NCBI GenBank assembly: GCA_940337035.1
Contig: CALNHX010007600.1
Location: 1 to 64,000, forward strand
Length of the DNA stretch: 64,000 nt
Reading direction: 5' to 3'
Source of the DNA: Agriotes lineatus
Taxonomy: Eukaryota > Arthropoda > Insecta > Coleoptera > Elateridae
Below the pieces are notes generated by a model. The model was not told the origin of the DNA. It saw only the letters and a list, made by a program, of their open reading frames with translations, and did not search any database. Positions 19,681-30,017 of this stretch are shown piece by piece; the first letter of the stretch is position 1, and every line of letters starts with the position of its first letter. The position numbers and the translations under genes were made by a program.

Positions 19681-21510
19681 CCCAAAAGGTTACAATTCTT
19701 TCATAAATGTTCGAAATAAGTTAATAAGATTCTTCTAGTCACGTCAGTTTAAAAAAACAATCGTGCATTTCTTCATATTTGGTTCTTGATTTTTGAGGTA
19801 GATTACCCGAATCACTCTTTTTTTTTCTTTTAAATCTTAGATGTATTTTAATTGAATTCATAGCGAAAATTGAATTATGACAATGATTGCGAAAACTAAG
19901 CGTGGTTTACGAACAAACTGGCCAGTTGTGGTATGTATTGAATAATTTAAAACAAAATTAATGACACTGACATTCGACAACTCTGTTTTTTTAAGCTGTT
20001 GTAGATAAGATTTTGTATGTTACTCGCGAAGTATGATCACACTGTATGTACACTCGTTCTCTTATACGAGTAGGTCTACGACCTCGTCCTGCAATTCTAC
20101 GCACTCGTGAATACTGTTGCTCATGCCTTACTTGTAATATAAGTAACTATCATTTCATTTTGGAAGTATAATCATGTTTATTAGCCTACGATAGCGGGCG
20201 CAATGTGGCTTGTATAGTCCGAGGGTTGCAAAGTTGCTAAGCAGTATAACGAACACCAACAATTTAGTATAGCAACTCTACCAAACTGCATAGAAACCAC
20301 AGCACACTACAAATTCACAGCACCAGCACAACGATGATGTAGTAGCATTTAGCCAAACTACTAAATCCTTGAATGTTATCCACAAAATAAAGTAAAACAT
20401 TATAACGCTCGGAACATTTAAAGCTTTTCACCTTGCGTCGAGCTTTATACATTTGCCCGTGCTATAATCTATTGATTATGCCCTTAATACATCGATAACT
20501 ATTAATGAAATCATTATGGTACCCTAACAAATCCGTTACTAACAAAATGGCTAACAGAACATACTCTCTGCTTTCGCTTTAAGATATTTTGTAGGTACAT
20601 TTCTATCTTCACTTGCTTTAAAATTTTTGCGAGCAAATAAAAATTCGGTACTAATCACTATGGTCTTGTACTCACGACTAGTATCATAATAGTATGCGTT
20701 ATAATCCTATAATCCTTATAACATAATTAACTATAAAAATTTAATAAATAATTTTAAATGAGTAATCATATGATATGGCGGCTTCCGTTATCATTAATAA
20801 CGTCTGCATAACTCCACTTTTTCTGATGTTACACCCCGCGCGAGTGGAAAATACATTCTTAGTAGCATAATCTCGAACAGAGTCAATTGGATGGTTGAAA
20901 CCTAAGCCCACGTGTCAGTCTCAGATTCCCGGGCCACCTCACTTCGCGGTGGCCCGGTTATCCAAGTTTGAATCCCAAGCTTTTGAGTGGACGTCGGTTG
21001 CGTAAAAATCGAGAGCTCCCTGCCCTTGTCGTAAAAGTATTTCTTCAACCGCAGCTACAACGCCACACACAGTAAGGGTAGTTCTTGCAGTCAAACCAAA
21101 ACGTTCTGCATTTAGCTCAGATAGAAATACCTGTAATTACTTGATTTCATATGTGTGGCCAAGTGAGACCATATACGAGTGTTTCGTCCGTTTCGAACTA
21201 AATATCGCTTTTTCATTGGCGTTTGTACTATTTTATTGCAAAATTGATTAGATTTTACCAAAGATAATGATGTAAGGTCAAATGATTTTTGATTTGACAA
21301 ATTCTAGAAACAAAAACCAATGTTCTCTTTGTATCACAGAGACAGAGACGCGGCATTTTTTTTTTAATTTAAAAAGGACGTAATAGATATCAACGCTAAA
21401 AGGTTGATTATGAGCATATTAACGATACTAGTTTGATTACCAAAACGAGGCGGTGAGCCGAGTTTTGGGGCAATCAAACGAGTCTAGTTAAGTGCCATAA
21501 GCAAACGTAT
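19681..21510. other. Intergenic with small hairpins, no gene recognised
   Basis: Mostly AT-rich sequence without a convincing ORF. A perfect 10-bp stem (CCGGGCCACC 20,929-20,938 with GGTGGCCCGG 20,948-20,957) encloses a 9-nt loop. A MITE-like inverted pair occurs at ~21,430-21,490 (CTAGTTTGATTACCAAAACG with its complement around a CGGTGAGCCG centre). Confidence 0.4.
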
Positions 21511-21515
21511 ATTGT

Positions 21516-21820
21516 TCAATATTTTATCTATTCCAGTGGAATAAGATACTCATTACGTCACTCATTTGACAATATTTCCGTTAGGTAATGAAGCTCATTA
21601 CACCACTCAGTTATGTAATGGTTTCATTACCTAACTAAATGTTATCTACAACTGCCTAAATTGAGAAAAGTGCATTAAGAGAAATGTCAGATCCGTCATT
21701 TTCAAGAATATTTTAGTAGGTTTTTCATTATTGTTTTGACAAGTAGAAAATTGACACTTTGATAATTAGTGAGATAATGAAGCCTCACTCAAAATAAGTG
21801 GAATAAGTGGTAAGGTATAA
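21516..21820 (-). repeat. MITE family copy C (partial, reverse orientation)
   Basis: Shares ATTACGTCACTCATTTGACA, GGTAATGAAGCTCATTACAC and AAGTGCATTAAGAGAAATGT with the copies at 28.42-28.78 and 32.13-32.52 kb. It is rearranged and lacks the clean terminal pair. Confidence 0.6.
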
Positions 21821-22389
21821 AAAGAATGATTGGTTGCTAAAATACTGATTCAAACACTGTTATTAGACAAAAACGGACAGTTGAGCGAATTTGTAGGTAA
21901 TCTAATAGTAATGTATTAAGGGCAAATGGTTCTTCCGGTAATATTTACGAATGTTTGTCGTTTTGGAAACGTCACGAGACAAACTAACCTGATCAAAGCT
22001 GAAGGCTAGCAAATTTGTCAAAGCTAGTTTGTCGAAGGACGTTGCAAAAAAAACAACAAATCTTGAGTTAACAAATGTCCGAGTAAAATTTTGAGGTCGA
22101 AATACATTTTCTGGATTACAGTAGTTGCTCGATAGACTAAATATTCGATTAAATGAACAATTCGTTTATGTGAACAACCGAAATTGTGCATTATAGATTC
22201 AAAAAAGTTTACAAGAAAATAATATTCAGCCAAAATAAACTAGCTACCCCATAAAGCAAAATTAATTCGTTGTCAGGTCATTTTGGTATTTTAATTAGCC
22301 ACCTAGGCTTTAGGGCAGCGTGCCCGTATGCTAAACCCTTTTAGTTACTTATTTGGCTCCATCGCCTAATTCCATAATAGTGATTTTGC
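21821..22389. other. Intergenic, nothing recognised
   Basis: AT-rich, with no coding frame or repeat that I can support. Confidence 0.35.
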
Positions 22390-24250
22390 ACATATTTGGC
22401 CCCAAACGCAGTATTTCTCGTCAGTTGGAGCACCCCTTTGCTGGTACTTTGGCAGCCGGGTGTTATCGCTCGCAAGAATTCCGAACCTTCTAGAAATCAC
22501 GCCGTTGAGGCGCCTCGCCATTGGCTGTCTTTTTTACCGGAATTAATTTGTTTTATGGAGCGCATCGCCATTGGCTGCCGAGAGTCACGTGGCAATGCCG
22601 TTTGGCTCACGCCACTGCAGGGGCCATATCACGGCTTGCTTGAGGAGTTCAGCTCTGGCCGTTGATCGAAGGAGGTCGTGTGTGATTGTGCGAGTGGCAC
22701 GTCTTTACGCCAAGGCGTAGGTGTGTGAAGGGATTCTTGGGGCCAGTTCTGCGTTTGTGAGAAAGGGGGCTTTCCCTTTGCAACTCGCTGTTTTCGAGGA
22801 TCTTTCTAGGCAGGACGAAGTAGGCCTCTTTGCCGCCGTAAGTGTGCTCTCAGGAGAGCGTCCTAACGCCGCCATCTTGGCGGATTCCAGCCCGTTTACC
22901 CCTAATGCCGTGTTTTGGCGATTGAGCTGCCACAGACTGCCGCCTTCTACCAACTGACTGCACGCCACTCTCATAGACCGTCTGCGGACTAAGGTATTTG
23001 TAATTGCAACCATTTAAACATAGTAACTGTCACTTGTGCGAGCGGTGGTGCTTTTGCGCTCAACTTTGTGTGGGCGGATGCGTGCCCCTTGCTTGCTTGT
23101 CGCGGCTTTTAATGCCGGTTTGAGGCCACCATGCTTCGAGACGCTACTTTGGTAGCCTACTAGTAAGTTCATGTGCGCGAGTTTTTGCGTCTCATCGCCT
23201 AAATAGCTAAAGAACTGCGCCTATGTCTTGGTGTTACGTTTGTGCTAGCTTTTAATTCAGTAACGTTGGGTGCGCGAGCTTCGCTATATAGTACCGATTA
23301 ATACCTAAATGGGATCAACGCCTCGCCGTGCTGAGCCTGGCGCGCCCTAATCTGTTCGAGCTCTTTGTTTATGTTTGCGAGGGCTTTGTGCTTTGCTTCC
23401 CAGATGTTAACCGCAGCCAACGACTGCGTGGGCGACGTAGCAGGGGCTGGCAACTATTCCAAATTCGCATGCTTTAGTGAGGCTATGTTAGCCCCTCTTC
23501 CTGGTCAAATATTGCAGTCACGCTGCCCCGCTGCCTTTGCAGGTCGGCGTCTGTTATCGCGCACTAACGCGCCCTTTTCCGGAGTGCGTATTTCTAAACT
23601 GTACTCTAATATGTAAAGTGTCGAGCCCACTGCGGCCGGCCACCCATAGTGTGTTGTTTACTAGCATAGCTCGTCCATCAGCTGGTGCTTAACGTAAGCA
23701 GTAACATAAGCTTGCCGGCACGATTTGCTACCCAGATGTAGTTATCAACCAATAGACGCATATTTAATTAAGGGACGTATTATTCCTATTCGACCTGTGC
23801 ATGCTTTGTTTCAGATAGCGCCTTTTACAGTGTAAATATTGGTGTACGGCGAGACGTGAGAGATCAGAGCGTGCAGGTAGGTCCAGTGGTTGCGCAGTCT
23901 CGGCCCAAAGAGTCCCGATATTACCATTCCAGTATTTGCGATCACGAAATTGTTATTTGAGCTTGCAGCTCATGAGAATTCTTATCGACGGAGTATCTTG
24001 AATACTTCGCTCCCTTTTAACCGCCCAGGCCCGGTTATTCGAGTTAAGACAGGCTTGGTGGCGCCCTCATAATTTTGACGTACCCTACATATATGCCTCA
24101 ACACGCTTGCCCAGAACGTATCGTGTGACTCACGCCCGACTCCCTGAGCGTTCCAGATGTGGCCTTTAGCCTGTTTCTAGCAAATCTCAGGGCAAGTGTG
24201 CCAGTTTTCCAGGACTGATTCCGTGGTGCGATGCTCACCTTGGGTGGGTG
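22390..24250. promoter_or_regulatory. GC-rich, CpG-rich block with promoter-like motifs
   Basis: Composition differs sharply from the AT-rich surroundings. Visible sites: a three-unit heat-shock-element match, GAA-nn-TTC-nn-GAA, at 22,483-22,495; two copies of CGCCATTGGCTG (inverted CCAAT) near 22,517 and 22,566; and GCCGCCATCTTGG (YY1/Pho-type) near 22,870. Short open frames occur but show no recognised protein. It could be a promoter with an untranslated or non-coding transcript, an LTR-like piece, or captured foreign DNA; I cannot decide between these. Confidence 0.35.
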
Positions 24251-24780
24251 CCGTAAAGTTGTTTTAATACCGTAACATCGTTTTTATACATACAGGGTAG
24301 GGTATCCCAGAACTGCTTCCCCACCGATTAGTAATATATTCCTTAAGTTATAATAAATCGATTAAACCTAATATACCTTATTAAAAAGTTTCTCCAGTAA
24401 GAAGTTATAGGGCCTTGAAGTTGAATTTTTTATTTTTATGTTAATTTCCACAAAATGTAAAGATACCGATTTGAATTTTTGGTATACATGCGCACTATTA
24501 CGTACTGCACAAGTAAAAAATGTTTGATACACTAGACTTCACTGTAAGAGGCACATTACCTATATCTGAAAACTCTTTTTAGCTATAACTTTGTTACTTA
24601 TAACGTTTATTTAAATTTTAAGTTATTATCCGAAAGAAAATTAAAAAGCATAAAAAGTACTCTTAGTTCATAAGAGTGACAGTAACCGTTTACCTTAAAA
24701 TGCCCATTAAAGGTTTTTGGTTGTCATTAAGACGTGTAATTATCAAGTAGACATGATAACAAAAACCATGGGTAATTATT
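24251..24780. other. AT-rich intergenic stretch
   Basis: No feature recognised. It is the 5' flank of the retrotransposon fragment that follows. Confidence 0.35.
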
Positions 24781-25810
24781 GTGATCTATACTAAATTTCC
24801 ATGGAATAATGTTATAAAGTACGAATCAGAATCAAAGCCGGATATGCTTTTGTCAGATGTGAAAGCCGCTATAAAAAGACTGAAGCCAGGCAAAGCAGTA
24901 GGTGTTGATTTGATTACAACTGAAGCTATTAAACTACTAGAAGATGATGGTATATCAATTATTCATCAAATATGTCAGCAAATCTGGAAAACTGGATTAT
25001 GGCCTGATGATTGGAGGACATCGGTTTTCGTTCCGTTGCACAAAAAGGGATCTCCCAACAATTGTGACAATTACCGCCTTCTAGCATTGATATCACATGT
25101 CAGCAAAATAATGCTCTACATTTTAGAAAGTTGTCTCGAACCATATATCTAATACTTACTATATTGCTAGCGGCTATGAGTGGGAAACTCACCGATGAAG
25201 TGAGACGCACAACCAACTCCTTCATGTATACGGTGAGCTGTGCGCAAGCGCGGCGGCGTCGTCCGCCCAATGGGGAAGTGGTCAAGTTTAAAATTCGCTT
25301 CTAAAGGCGGAGTTCGAATTCTCACGCATGCGCACGAGACGCGTTATACTATAAGTGAGACTATGTCGGCGCCGTAATGTTTTCTGAAGTTTCCAGGCCC
25401 TACCAGCAATATATGTGTATTATATATATGTCTCGAACCATTTCTAACATGGCAACTATCTCCCGAGCAGACTGGTTTTGTGTAAGGCGTGGCACTAGAG
25501 AACAGATTGTGAACCTTCGCCAGCTGATAGAGAAATCAAGAGAGTACTATGTGCCTTTGTAACTTTGCATTGTCGATTATTCCAAAGCATTCGACAATGT
25601 CATATGGAGCAAGCTTTGGAGTATACTTGAAGAAATGGGTACACCAACACATCTATCCGTCATGATACAACGTTTGTATAATGAAAAGTCTACAAAGATA
25701 AAAATTTCTAACATTACATCTGATAGATGCACCGTACACAAAGGTGTGAGGCAAGGATGTGTACTATCACCGATGCTCTTCAACATATATTGCAATGATA
25801 TGATTGTTTA
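24781..25810 (+). pseudogene. Non-LTR retrotransposon reverse-transcriptase fragment, interrupted by a SINE
   Basis: Part 1 (24,781-25,144) reads AIKRLKPGKAVGVDLITTEA, WRTSVFVPLHKKGSPNNCDNY and ends at the CLEP motif. Part 2 (25,429-25,810) continues with GTREQIVNLRQLIEKSREYY, CIVDYSKAFDNVIW and VRQGCVLSPMLFNIY. These are RT motifs 1-4 of an endonuclease-RT element common in insects. Removing the insert between the two copies of TGTCTCGAACCAT restores the frame. Stops (e.g. at 25,560) and loss of the 5' and 3' thirds show it is dead. Confidence 0.8.
25145..25428 (-). mobile_element. SINE-like insertion with 13-bp target duplication
   Basis: 284 bp lying exactly between direct repeats TGTCTCGAACCAT (25,132-25,144 and 25,429-25,441) inside the RT frame. 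It contains a tRNA-like segment with a B-box-like GAGTTCGAATTCTC near 25,310. Strand is uncertain because no A-tail is obvious. Confidence 0.6.
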
Positions 25811-27411
25811 ATTGATTTAATTAAATAAATATTCATTAAGAACCACCATGCAAAATTTTTTATTTACACTATAAAATTCTAGGTAGATTAAAAGTGAGTT
25901 GTATTTTATTAACTCGTTAAAATAAATGGTTATATGCCCTGTATCATATTTTATTTATCTGCAAACATGGGCGTAGCCAGGGAGGGGCAGGGGTAGGCAG
26001 TTGCGCACCCCTAAACATTTATAAAGAGCAAAAAGCAGTTGATTTATAATCGTTACTAGCTGAAACCCGCGGTATATGCCGCATTTAAAATGTAGGACGA
26101 ATTTAATAACATTTGTTGCACTAAAGAAAGTTTTAATGGCACGCTAGAGAGTGGCAATAAGGAAAAGTTCCAAAAAATATATTTTCAAATGGAAAGTTTC
26201 TGGAAAGGAAACACTCGCCTCTGGAAAGCGTTTTATGGACATTTTTGGATAGCCTCCGGGCAACTTTCTTTCATACGTTAAACAAATTAATATTGAAATT
26301 GTAATGCTAACCGGGGCTTCGTAATAATATCAGGTTTATATTTAATTTGGAAAATGCCCCTATAGCATTATCAAATATGCCCTTTTTAAGATTGGTAGCT
26401 CTAGTATGGGCGAGGGATCAATTGACTATTACTCTGACGGACTTAAAGAAACAGGTTTGACTACTATATACATTTATTGCCTACTCATGTACAAAACTAA
26501 AATAAAATGGATGTTCTTCGTATAAAGTTACAATTTAATTATATTTGATTTTTCGTCCTGGTTTTCGGAGACGGTAGGCCACCTCTTATGCACCGATGTA
26601 TACCCGTGAGCTTCGATGTATAAGGTCTGCGAGATCAAGTTGGTACAACTGGAAACCAAAATAAAAATTAAATATGTCAATACGTGTCGGTGTAAACAAG
26701 AGGAAGATTCTGATTTATTTTTAATTATGAAATGACTGGATCGGAACTATAATTTGTTTCAATTAAATACACAACTGCACACGTGCAACTCCCAGTGATA
26801 AGTTAAGAGTGTAGTCGACCTTTGACCGTAGATCAAAATTCCTTTCGGCGCGTGTGAAGGCCGCTATAATATATGCTATCACCGGGTAAGTATCTAATTT
26901 GTACAACTGCTTACTATCTTCTACATGAAATGTGAACTGACTCTACAATTTGCAAATATTTAATGCCAACGAAATTTACTCTAAAGTACTTTGAAGTATA
27001 TGCAAATTCAACTCTATTCTGACAGGTGTTTAGTGGCTTTACTAGATTTGAGTTATTGTTACTTCAATGTTCGTCGAGGTTATATCTAAATGTTAGCTTT
27101 AGTCTTACGGAATAAACTCAATTGAAACTCGCCGATATTCCAGCCGAGTTCGATTGTATTTTATTCACTCTGTAGGATTGCCTGGATCGCTGGCCCACGA
27201 AAATAAGTTATTTCGATAACCAAATATAATCTTAATTCGTGTGCGAACGCTCGTGACAAACCTTACGGAATTATAAGAATAAAACATGCACCATCCGATT
27301 CCAGATTGGTGCGAAATAGCCTTATTGTTTTCAATTTACAAATAAATCCTAATAAACGCAGTCCGAATCCAGAAATACGTTTATGTAGGCAGGTACCTGG
27401 GGGAGATCGAG
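25811..27411. other. Intergenic, no gene recognised
   Basis: AT-rich with remnants of unidentified repeats, for instance a GCTGAAACCCGCGGTATATG stretch near 26,058 resembling the end of an old SINE/RTE-like copy. No supported ORF. Confidence 0.35.
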
Positions 27412-27711
27412 TTAATGTTTCGAATTATTCAGGTCGGGTTTCTGGTGCTGAGTTCGGCTGAAGGCCCTGGTTAGTTTAGGTCGGTTTAGCCGGGCCGGCA
27501 CGAGGCCGTCCTCGGCGGGAGCCCGAAGATCGGTTTCGAGAAGTGGAGTCTTCGCCGTCGGGATGATAATCTCCTCGAGCTCGCTACGCGATCTGGTTTT
27601 ATAACTTATCGCGTTCCCTCCTCTCGTATCAACGTGCACTTTCGTTTCATTTGCGCACAGCGAGGAGCTGGTGCAATTCGAGCGCGAGCTGAAACTTTCC
27701 GATTGTTGCAA
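27412..27711 (-). other. Candidate coding exon of unknown gene
   Basis: A 99-codon open frame in a locally GC-richer patch, with protein-like composition (SRSELEEIIIPTAKTPLLET, then RLNRPKLTRAFSRTQHQ). No family recognised, and splice sites are ambiguous (a possible acceptor AATAATAG lies just upstream on minus). It may be an isolated exon of a host gene or chance. Confidence 0.25.
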
Positions 27712-27821
27712 ACCTATTATTGCGGCGTTTTAAATGCTCTAATATTATATATTATAACAAAATGCATTTAAAACCAGAGCGAAACGTTACAAAATCACCG
27801 AGACAACAAACAATATCGTTA

Positions 27822-28232
27822 TCAGGTATAATAAAGGACAAATATTCGTCTAGGTAATCGTAGGTAGACAAAAGTCTTATAACTCATTTGTGGTGGCCTG
27901 TATACTGCACCTACTTTTATTTTATATGTTTTAATTGTAAAGGATATCCACAACTGTTCAATTGAATTATTTACATCACATACTGTAAAATTTATACAAC
28001 TTTTAATATAAATAGCCACTCCTCCTTCTTTAGTATTCCGATCTTTTCTTATTAATGTTAAATCATTTACAGTTAAATAATTAGAATCAACAGTATTAGA
28101 TAACCATGTTTCTGATAAAGAGAAAATTGTAAAGTCATATTCATTAATTATATGTCTAATATTATCTATTTTTGGCAGCAGAAAGCGTACATTCAAATGA
28201 GATACTTTAAAGAAGTCATTATTTTCATTCAT
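27822..28232 (-). pseudogene. Non-LTR retrotransposon endonuclease (APE) fragment
   Basis: Reads HLNVRFLLPKIDNIRHIINE, FTIFSLSETWLS (catalytic Glu), GGVAIYIK and GAVYRPPQ, which are the N-terminal motifs of an apurinic-type endonuclease in CR1/Jockey-like elements. It is truncated after the YRPP motif. Confidence 0.75.
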
Positions 28233-28420
28233 AATTATAAGAAAACAAATATATATAAAAAATGTGCAAAACGTAACAAAAAATTTAAAAAAGGTTTGTA
28301 AAGAAAGAGCCTCGACTTCAAACGTCGATATGCGGTGTTGTATTATGAACCATTTAATAAAGAAGAAATATCACTGCTTTGTAGAGATTCGTAAGGGTAG
28401 AAAAACAATTAATAATAGTT

Positions 28421-28777
28421 ATTTACTATACAAGTGGGATCACAGCATCATTAATATACGTGTGTGTAAGCACACAAGTATATTAATGATGCATTATCAC
28501 TCATGTACTGTACAAAATTTTATCTACGACTGCCTAAAATTGAGAAAAATGCATTAAGAGAAATGTCAGATCTGTCATTTTCAAAAATATTTTAGTAGGC
28601 AAATGTCATTATCTCATTCATTTGACACTATTTCAATTAGGTAATGAAGTCATTACACAACTCAGTTGCGTAATGAAACCATTACATAACTGAGTGGTGT
28701 AATGAGCTCCATTACCTAACTGAAATAGTGTCAAATGAGTGACGTAATGAGTTACTTATCCCACTGGAGTAGATAAA
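28421..28777. mobile_element. MITE family copy A
   Basis: Ends are imperfect inverted repeats: TTTACTATACAAGTGGGAT at the left and ATCCCACTGGAGTAGATAAA at the right. The interior has an inner inverted pair around TGTGTGTAAGCACACA and several ATTACNNAACTGAGT-type repeats. No ORF. The same unit is at 32,132-32,520. Confidence 0.7.
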
Positions 28778-29438
28778 CACAATTAAGAACTTCCAATATA
28801 TTCGACGCACCTGTGATACATCGGACGTCAGTTCTATACTAAAGCCAAATATTGAATGCCCATATAAATTCGCAGAGCGTTGTCAGATGTTCAGTTATAA
28901 ATTATGGTAGCAGCAACATCAATTTTATGGTATTTGGAAATTATGGCATAGTCAAGCTTTATTTTCAGGGAGTATTTTTATTACCTATTAGAAATATCAT
29001 AGAAATATCCTTGAACTCAAAATATCCACATTAATTTGTTTAATCACTTTATACAAATGAATTAAACTATAAACATTAATACATAAATATGCACATATTA
29101 TTTAAAAAAAAACTGGGTAAGAATTACTTTCATTTAGCTAAATTAAATGAAGCATTAACATAATAAATTGCAAATAGTACTACATATACCTTTAATTAAT
29201 ATCGTAAAGCACAAATAATTCTACATTTATACTATCCATGACTTCAGAGCATTCATAAAAGCAAATAGGAAATTAGTTAGCAGTCAAGAAAAATCATTAT
29301 TTTATTTTTTTAATAATATATTTGATGTCGTTTTTTCAGTACTATTTCTTTAGAGGGTTGAAATTCATAACAGCAACCATATTTTTTATGTCTTAGATAT
29401 TTATTGTTTTTAGCGACAGTTTATTTCTAATTTGAGCA

Positions 29439-29442
<4 letters not shown>
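28778..29442. other. AT-rich intergenic stretch
   Basis: No coding or repeat structure recognised. Confidence 0.35.

Positions 29443-29509
<67 letters not shown>
29443..29509. repeat. (TA)n microsatellite
   Basis: Uninterrupted TA dinucleotide run of about 33 units. Confidence 0.97.
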
Positions 29510-29512
<3 letters not shown>

Positions 29513-30017
29513 CTAACCTGCAACCCATTCTGCGTCCGTACATTGTAAATTTACATATCTTTCTGCGTCCACCACCTTTCTGCGTCTGTATACGGACGCA
29601 GAAAGGTAATCCCCTGCTTTTCAATCGATTGGTAATTGTTAGCTTTGCTGACGTCAGGATTTTTAACATGTAAGAAAGAGAGCTTAGGAATCACTGATGC
29701 AGAAAGCAATATTGTATTTGGTTCGGTTGAAAAGAGACATCAACATGGACGCAGAAAGGGTTGCATTATGTATTATAATATTCAAATGTAATTCAGGAAA
29801 CTAACGTGTGGCGGCGCAATTATCGTTTTGTGTATATCGATACTGTATGTTGGTGGTACACTTCAACGATGATTAGGCGTCCTGTGATTTGGCAACACCG
29901 TAAACCATGCTACACTACTGTTCCCAATTTAGTACGAAACAGCATAGCGTTCGTTGAAAACTTCCAAGTGCCGGGCGTGTTTGTATTAGTAGTAGTGTCT
30001 TTTATTGTTAAACCGTG
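29510..30017. repeat. Repeat remnant with GGACGCAGAAAG motifs; 5' flank of the next gene
   Basis: Four occurrences of a TTTCTGCGTC/GACGCAGAAAG word between 29,528 and 29,760, two of them head-to-head at about 29,578-29,608 (CTGCGTCTGTATACGGACGCAG). Similar words recur at 36.97-37.22 kb in front of the Harbinger transposase, so this may be a related non-autonomous element. The last ~200 bp precede the ATG of the five-exon gene and may hold its promoter. Confidence 0.45.

Noticed and set aside
20929..20957. Rho-independent-like terminator
   Set aside because: The strong hairpin has no following T-run, and the DNA is eukaryotic; recorded only as a hairpin in the intergenic entry.
22705..23013. 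102-codon minus ORF in the GC-rich block as a gene
   Set aside because: Open in several frames because of high GC; no splice context or recognisable domain.
29427..29669. 80-codon ORF with a long Ile-Tyr repeat
   Set aside because: It is a translation of the (TA)n microsatellite.
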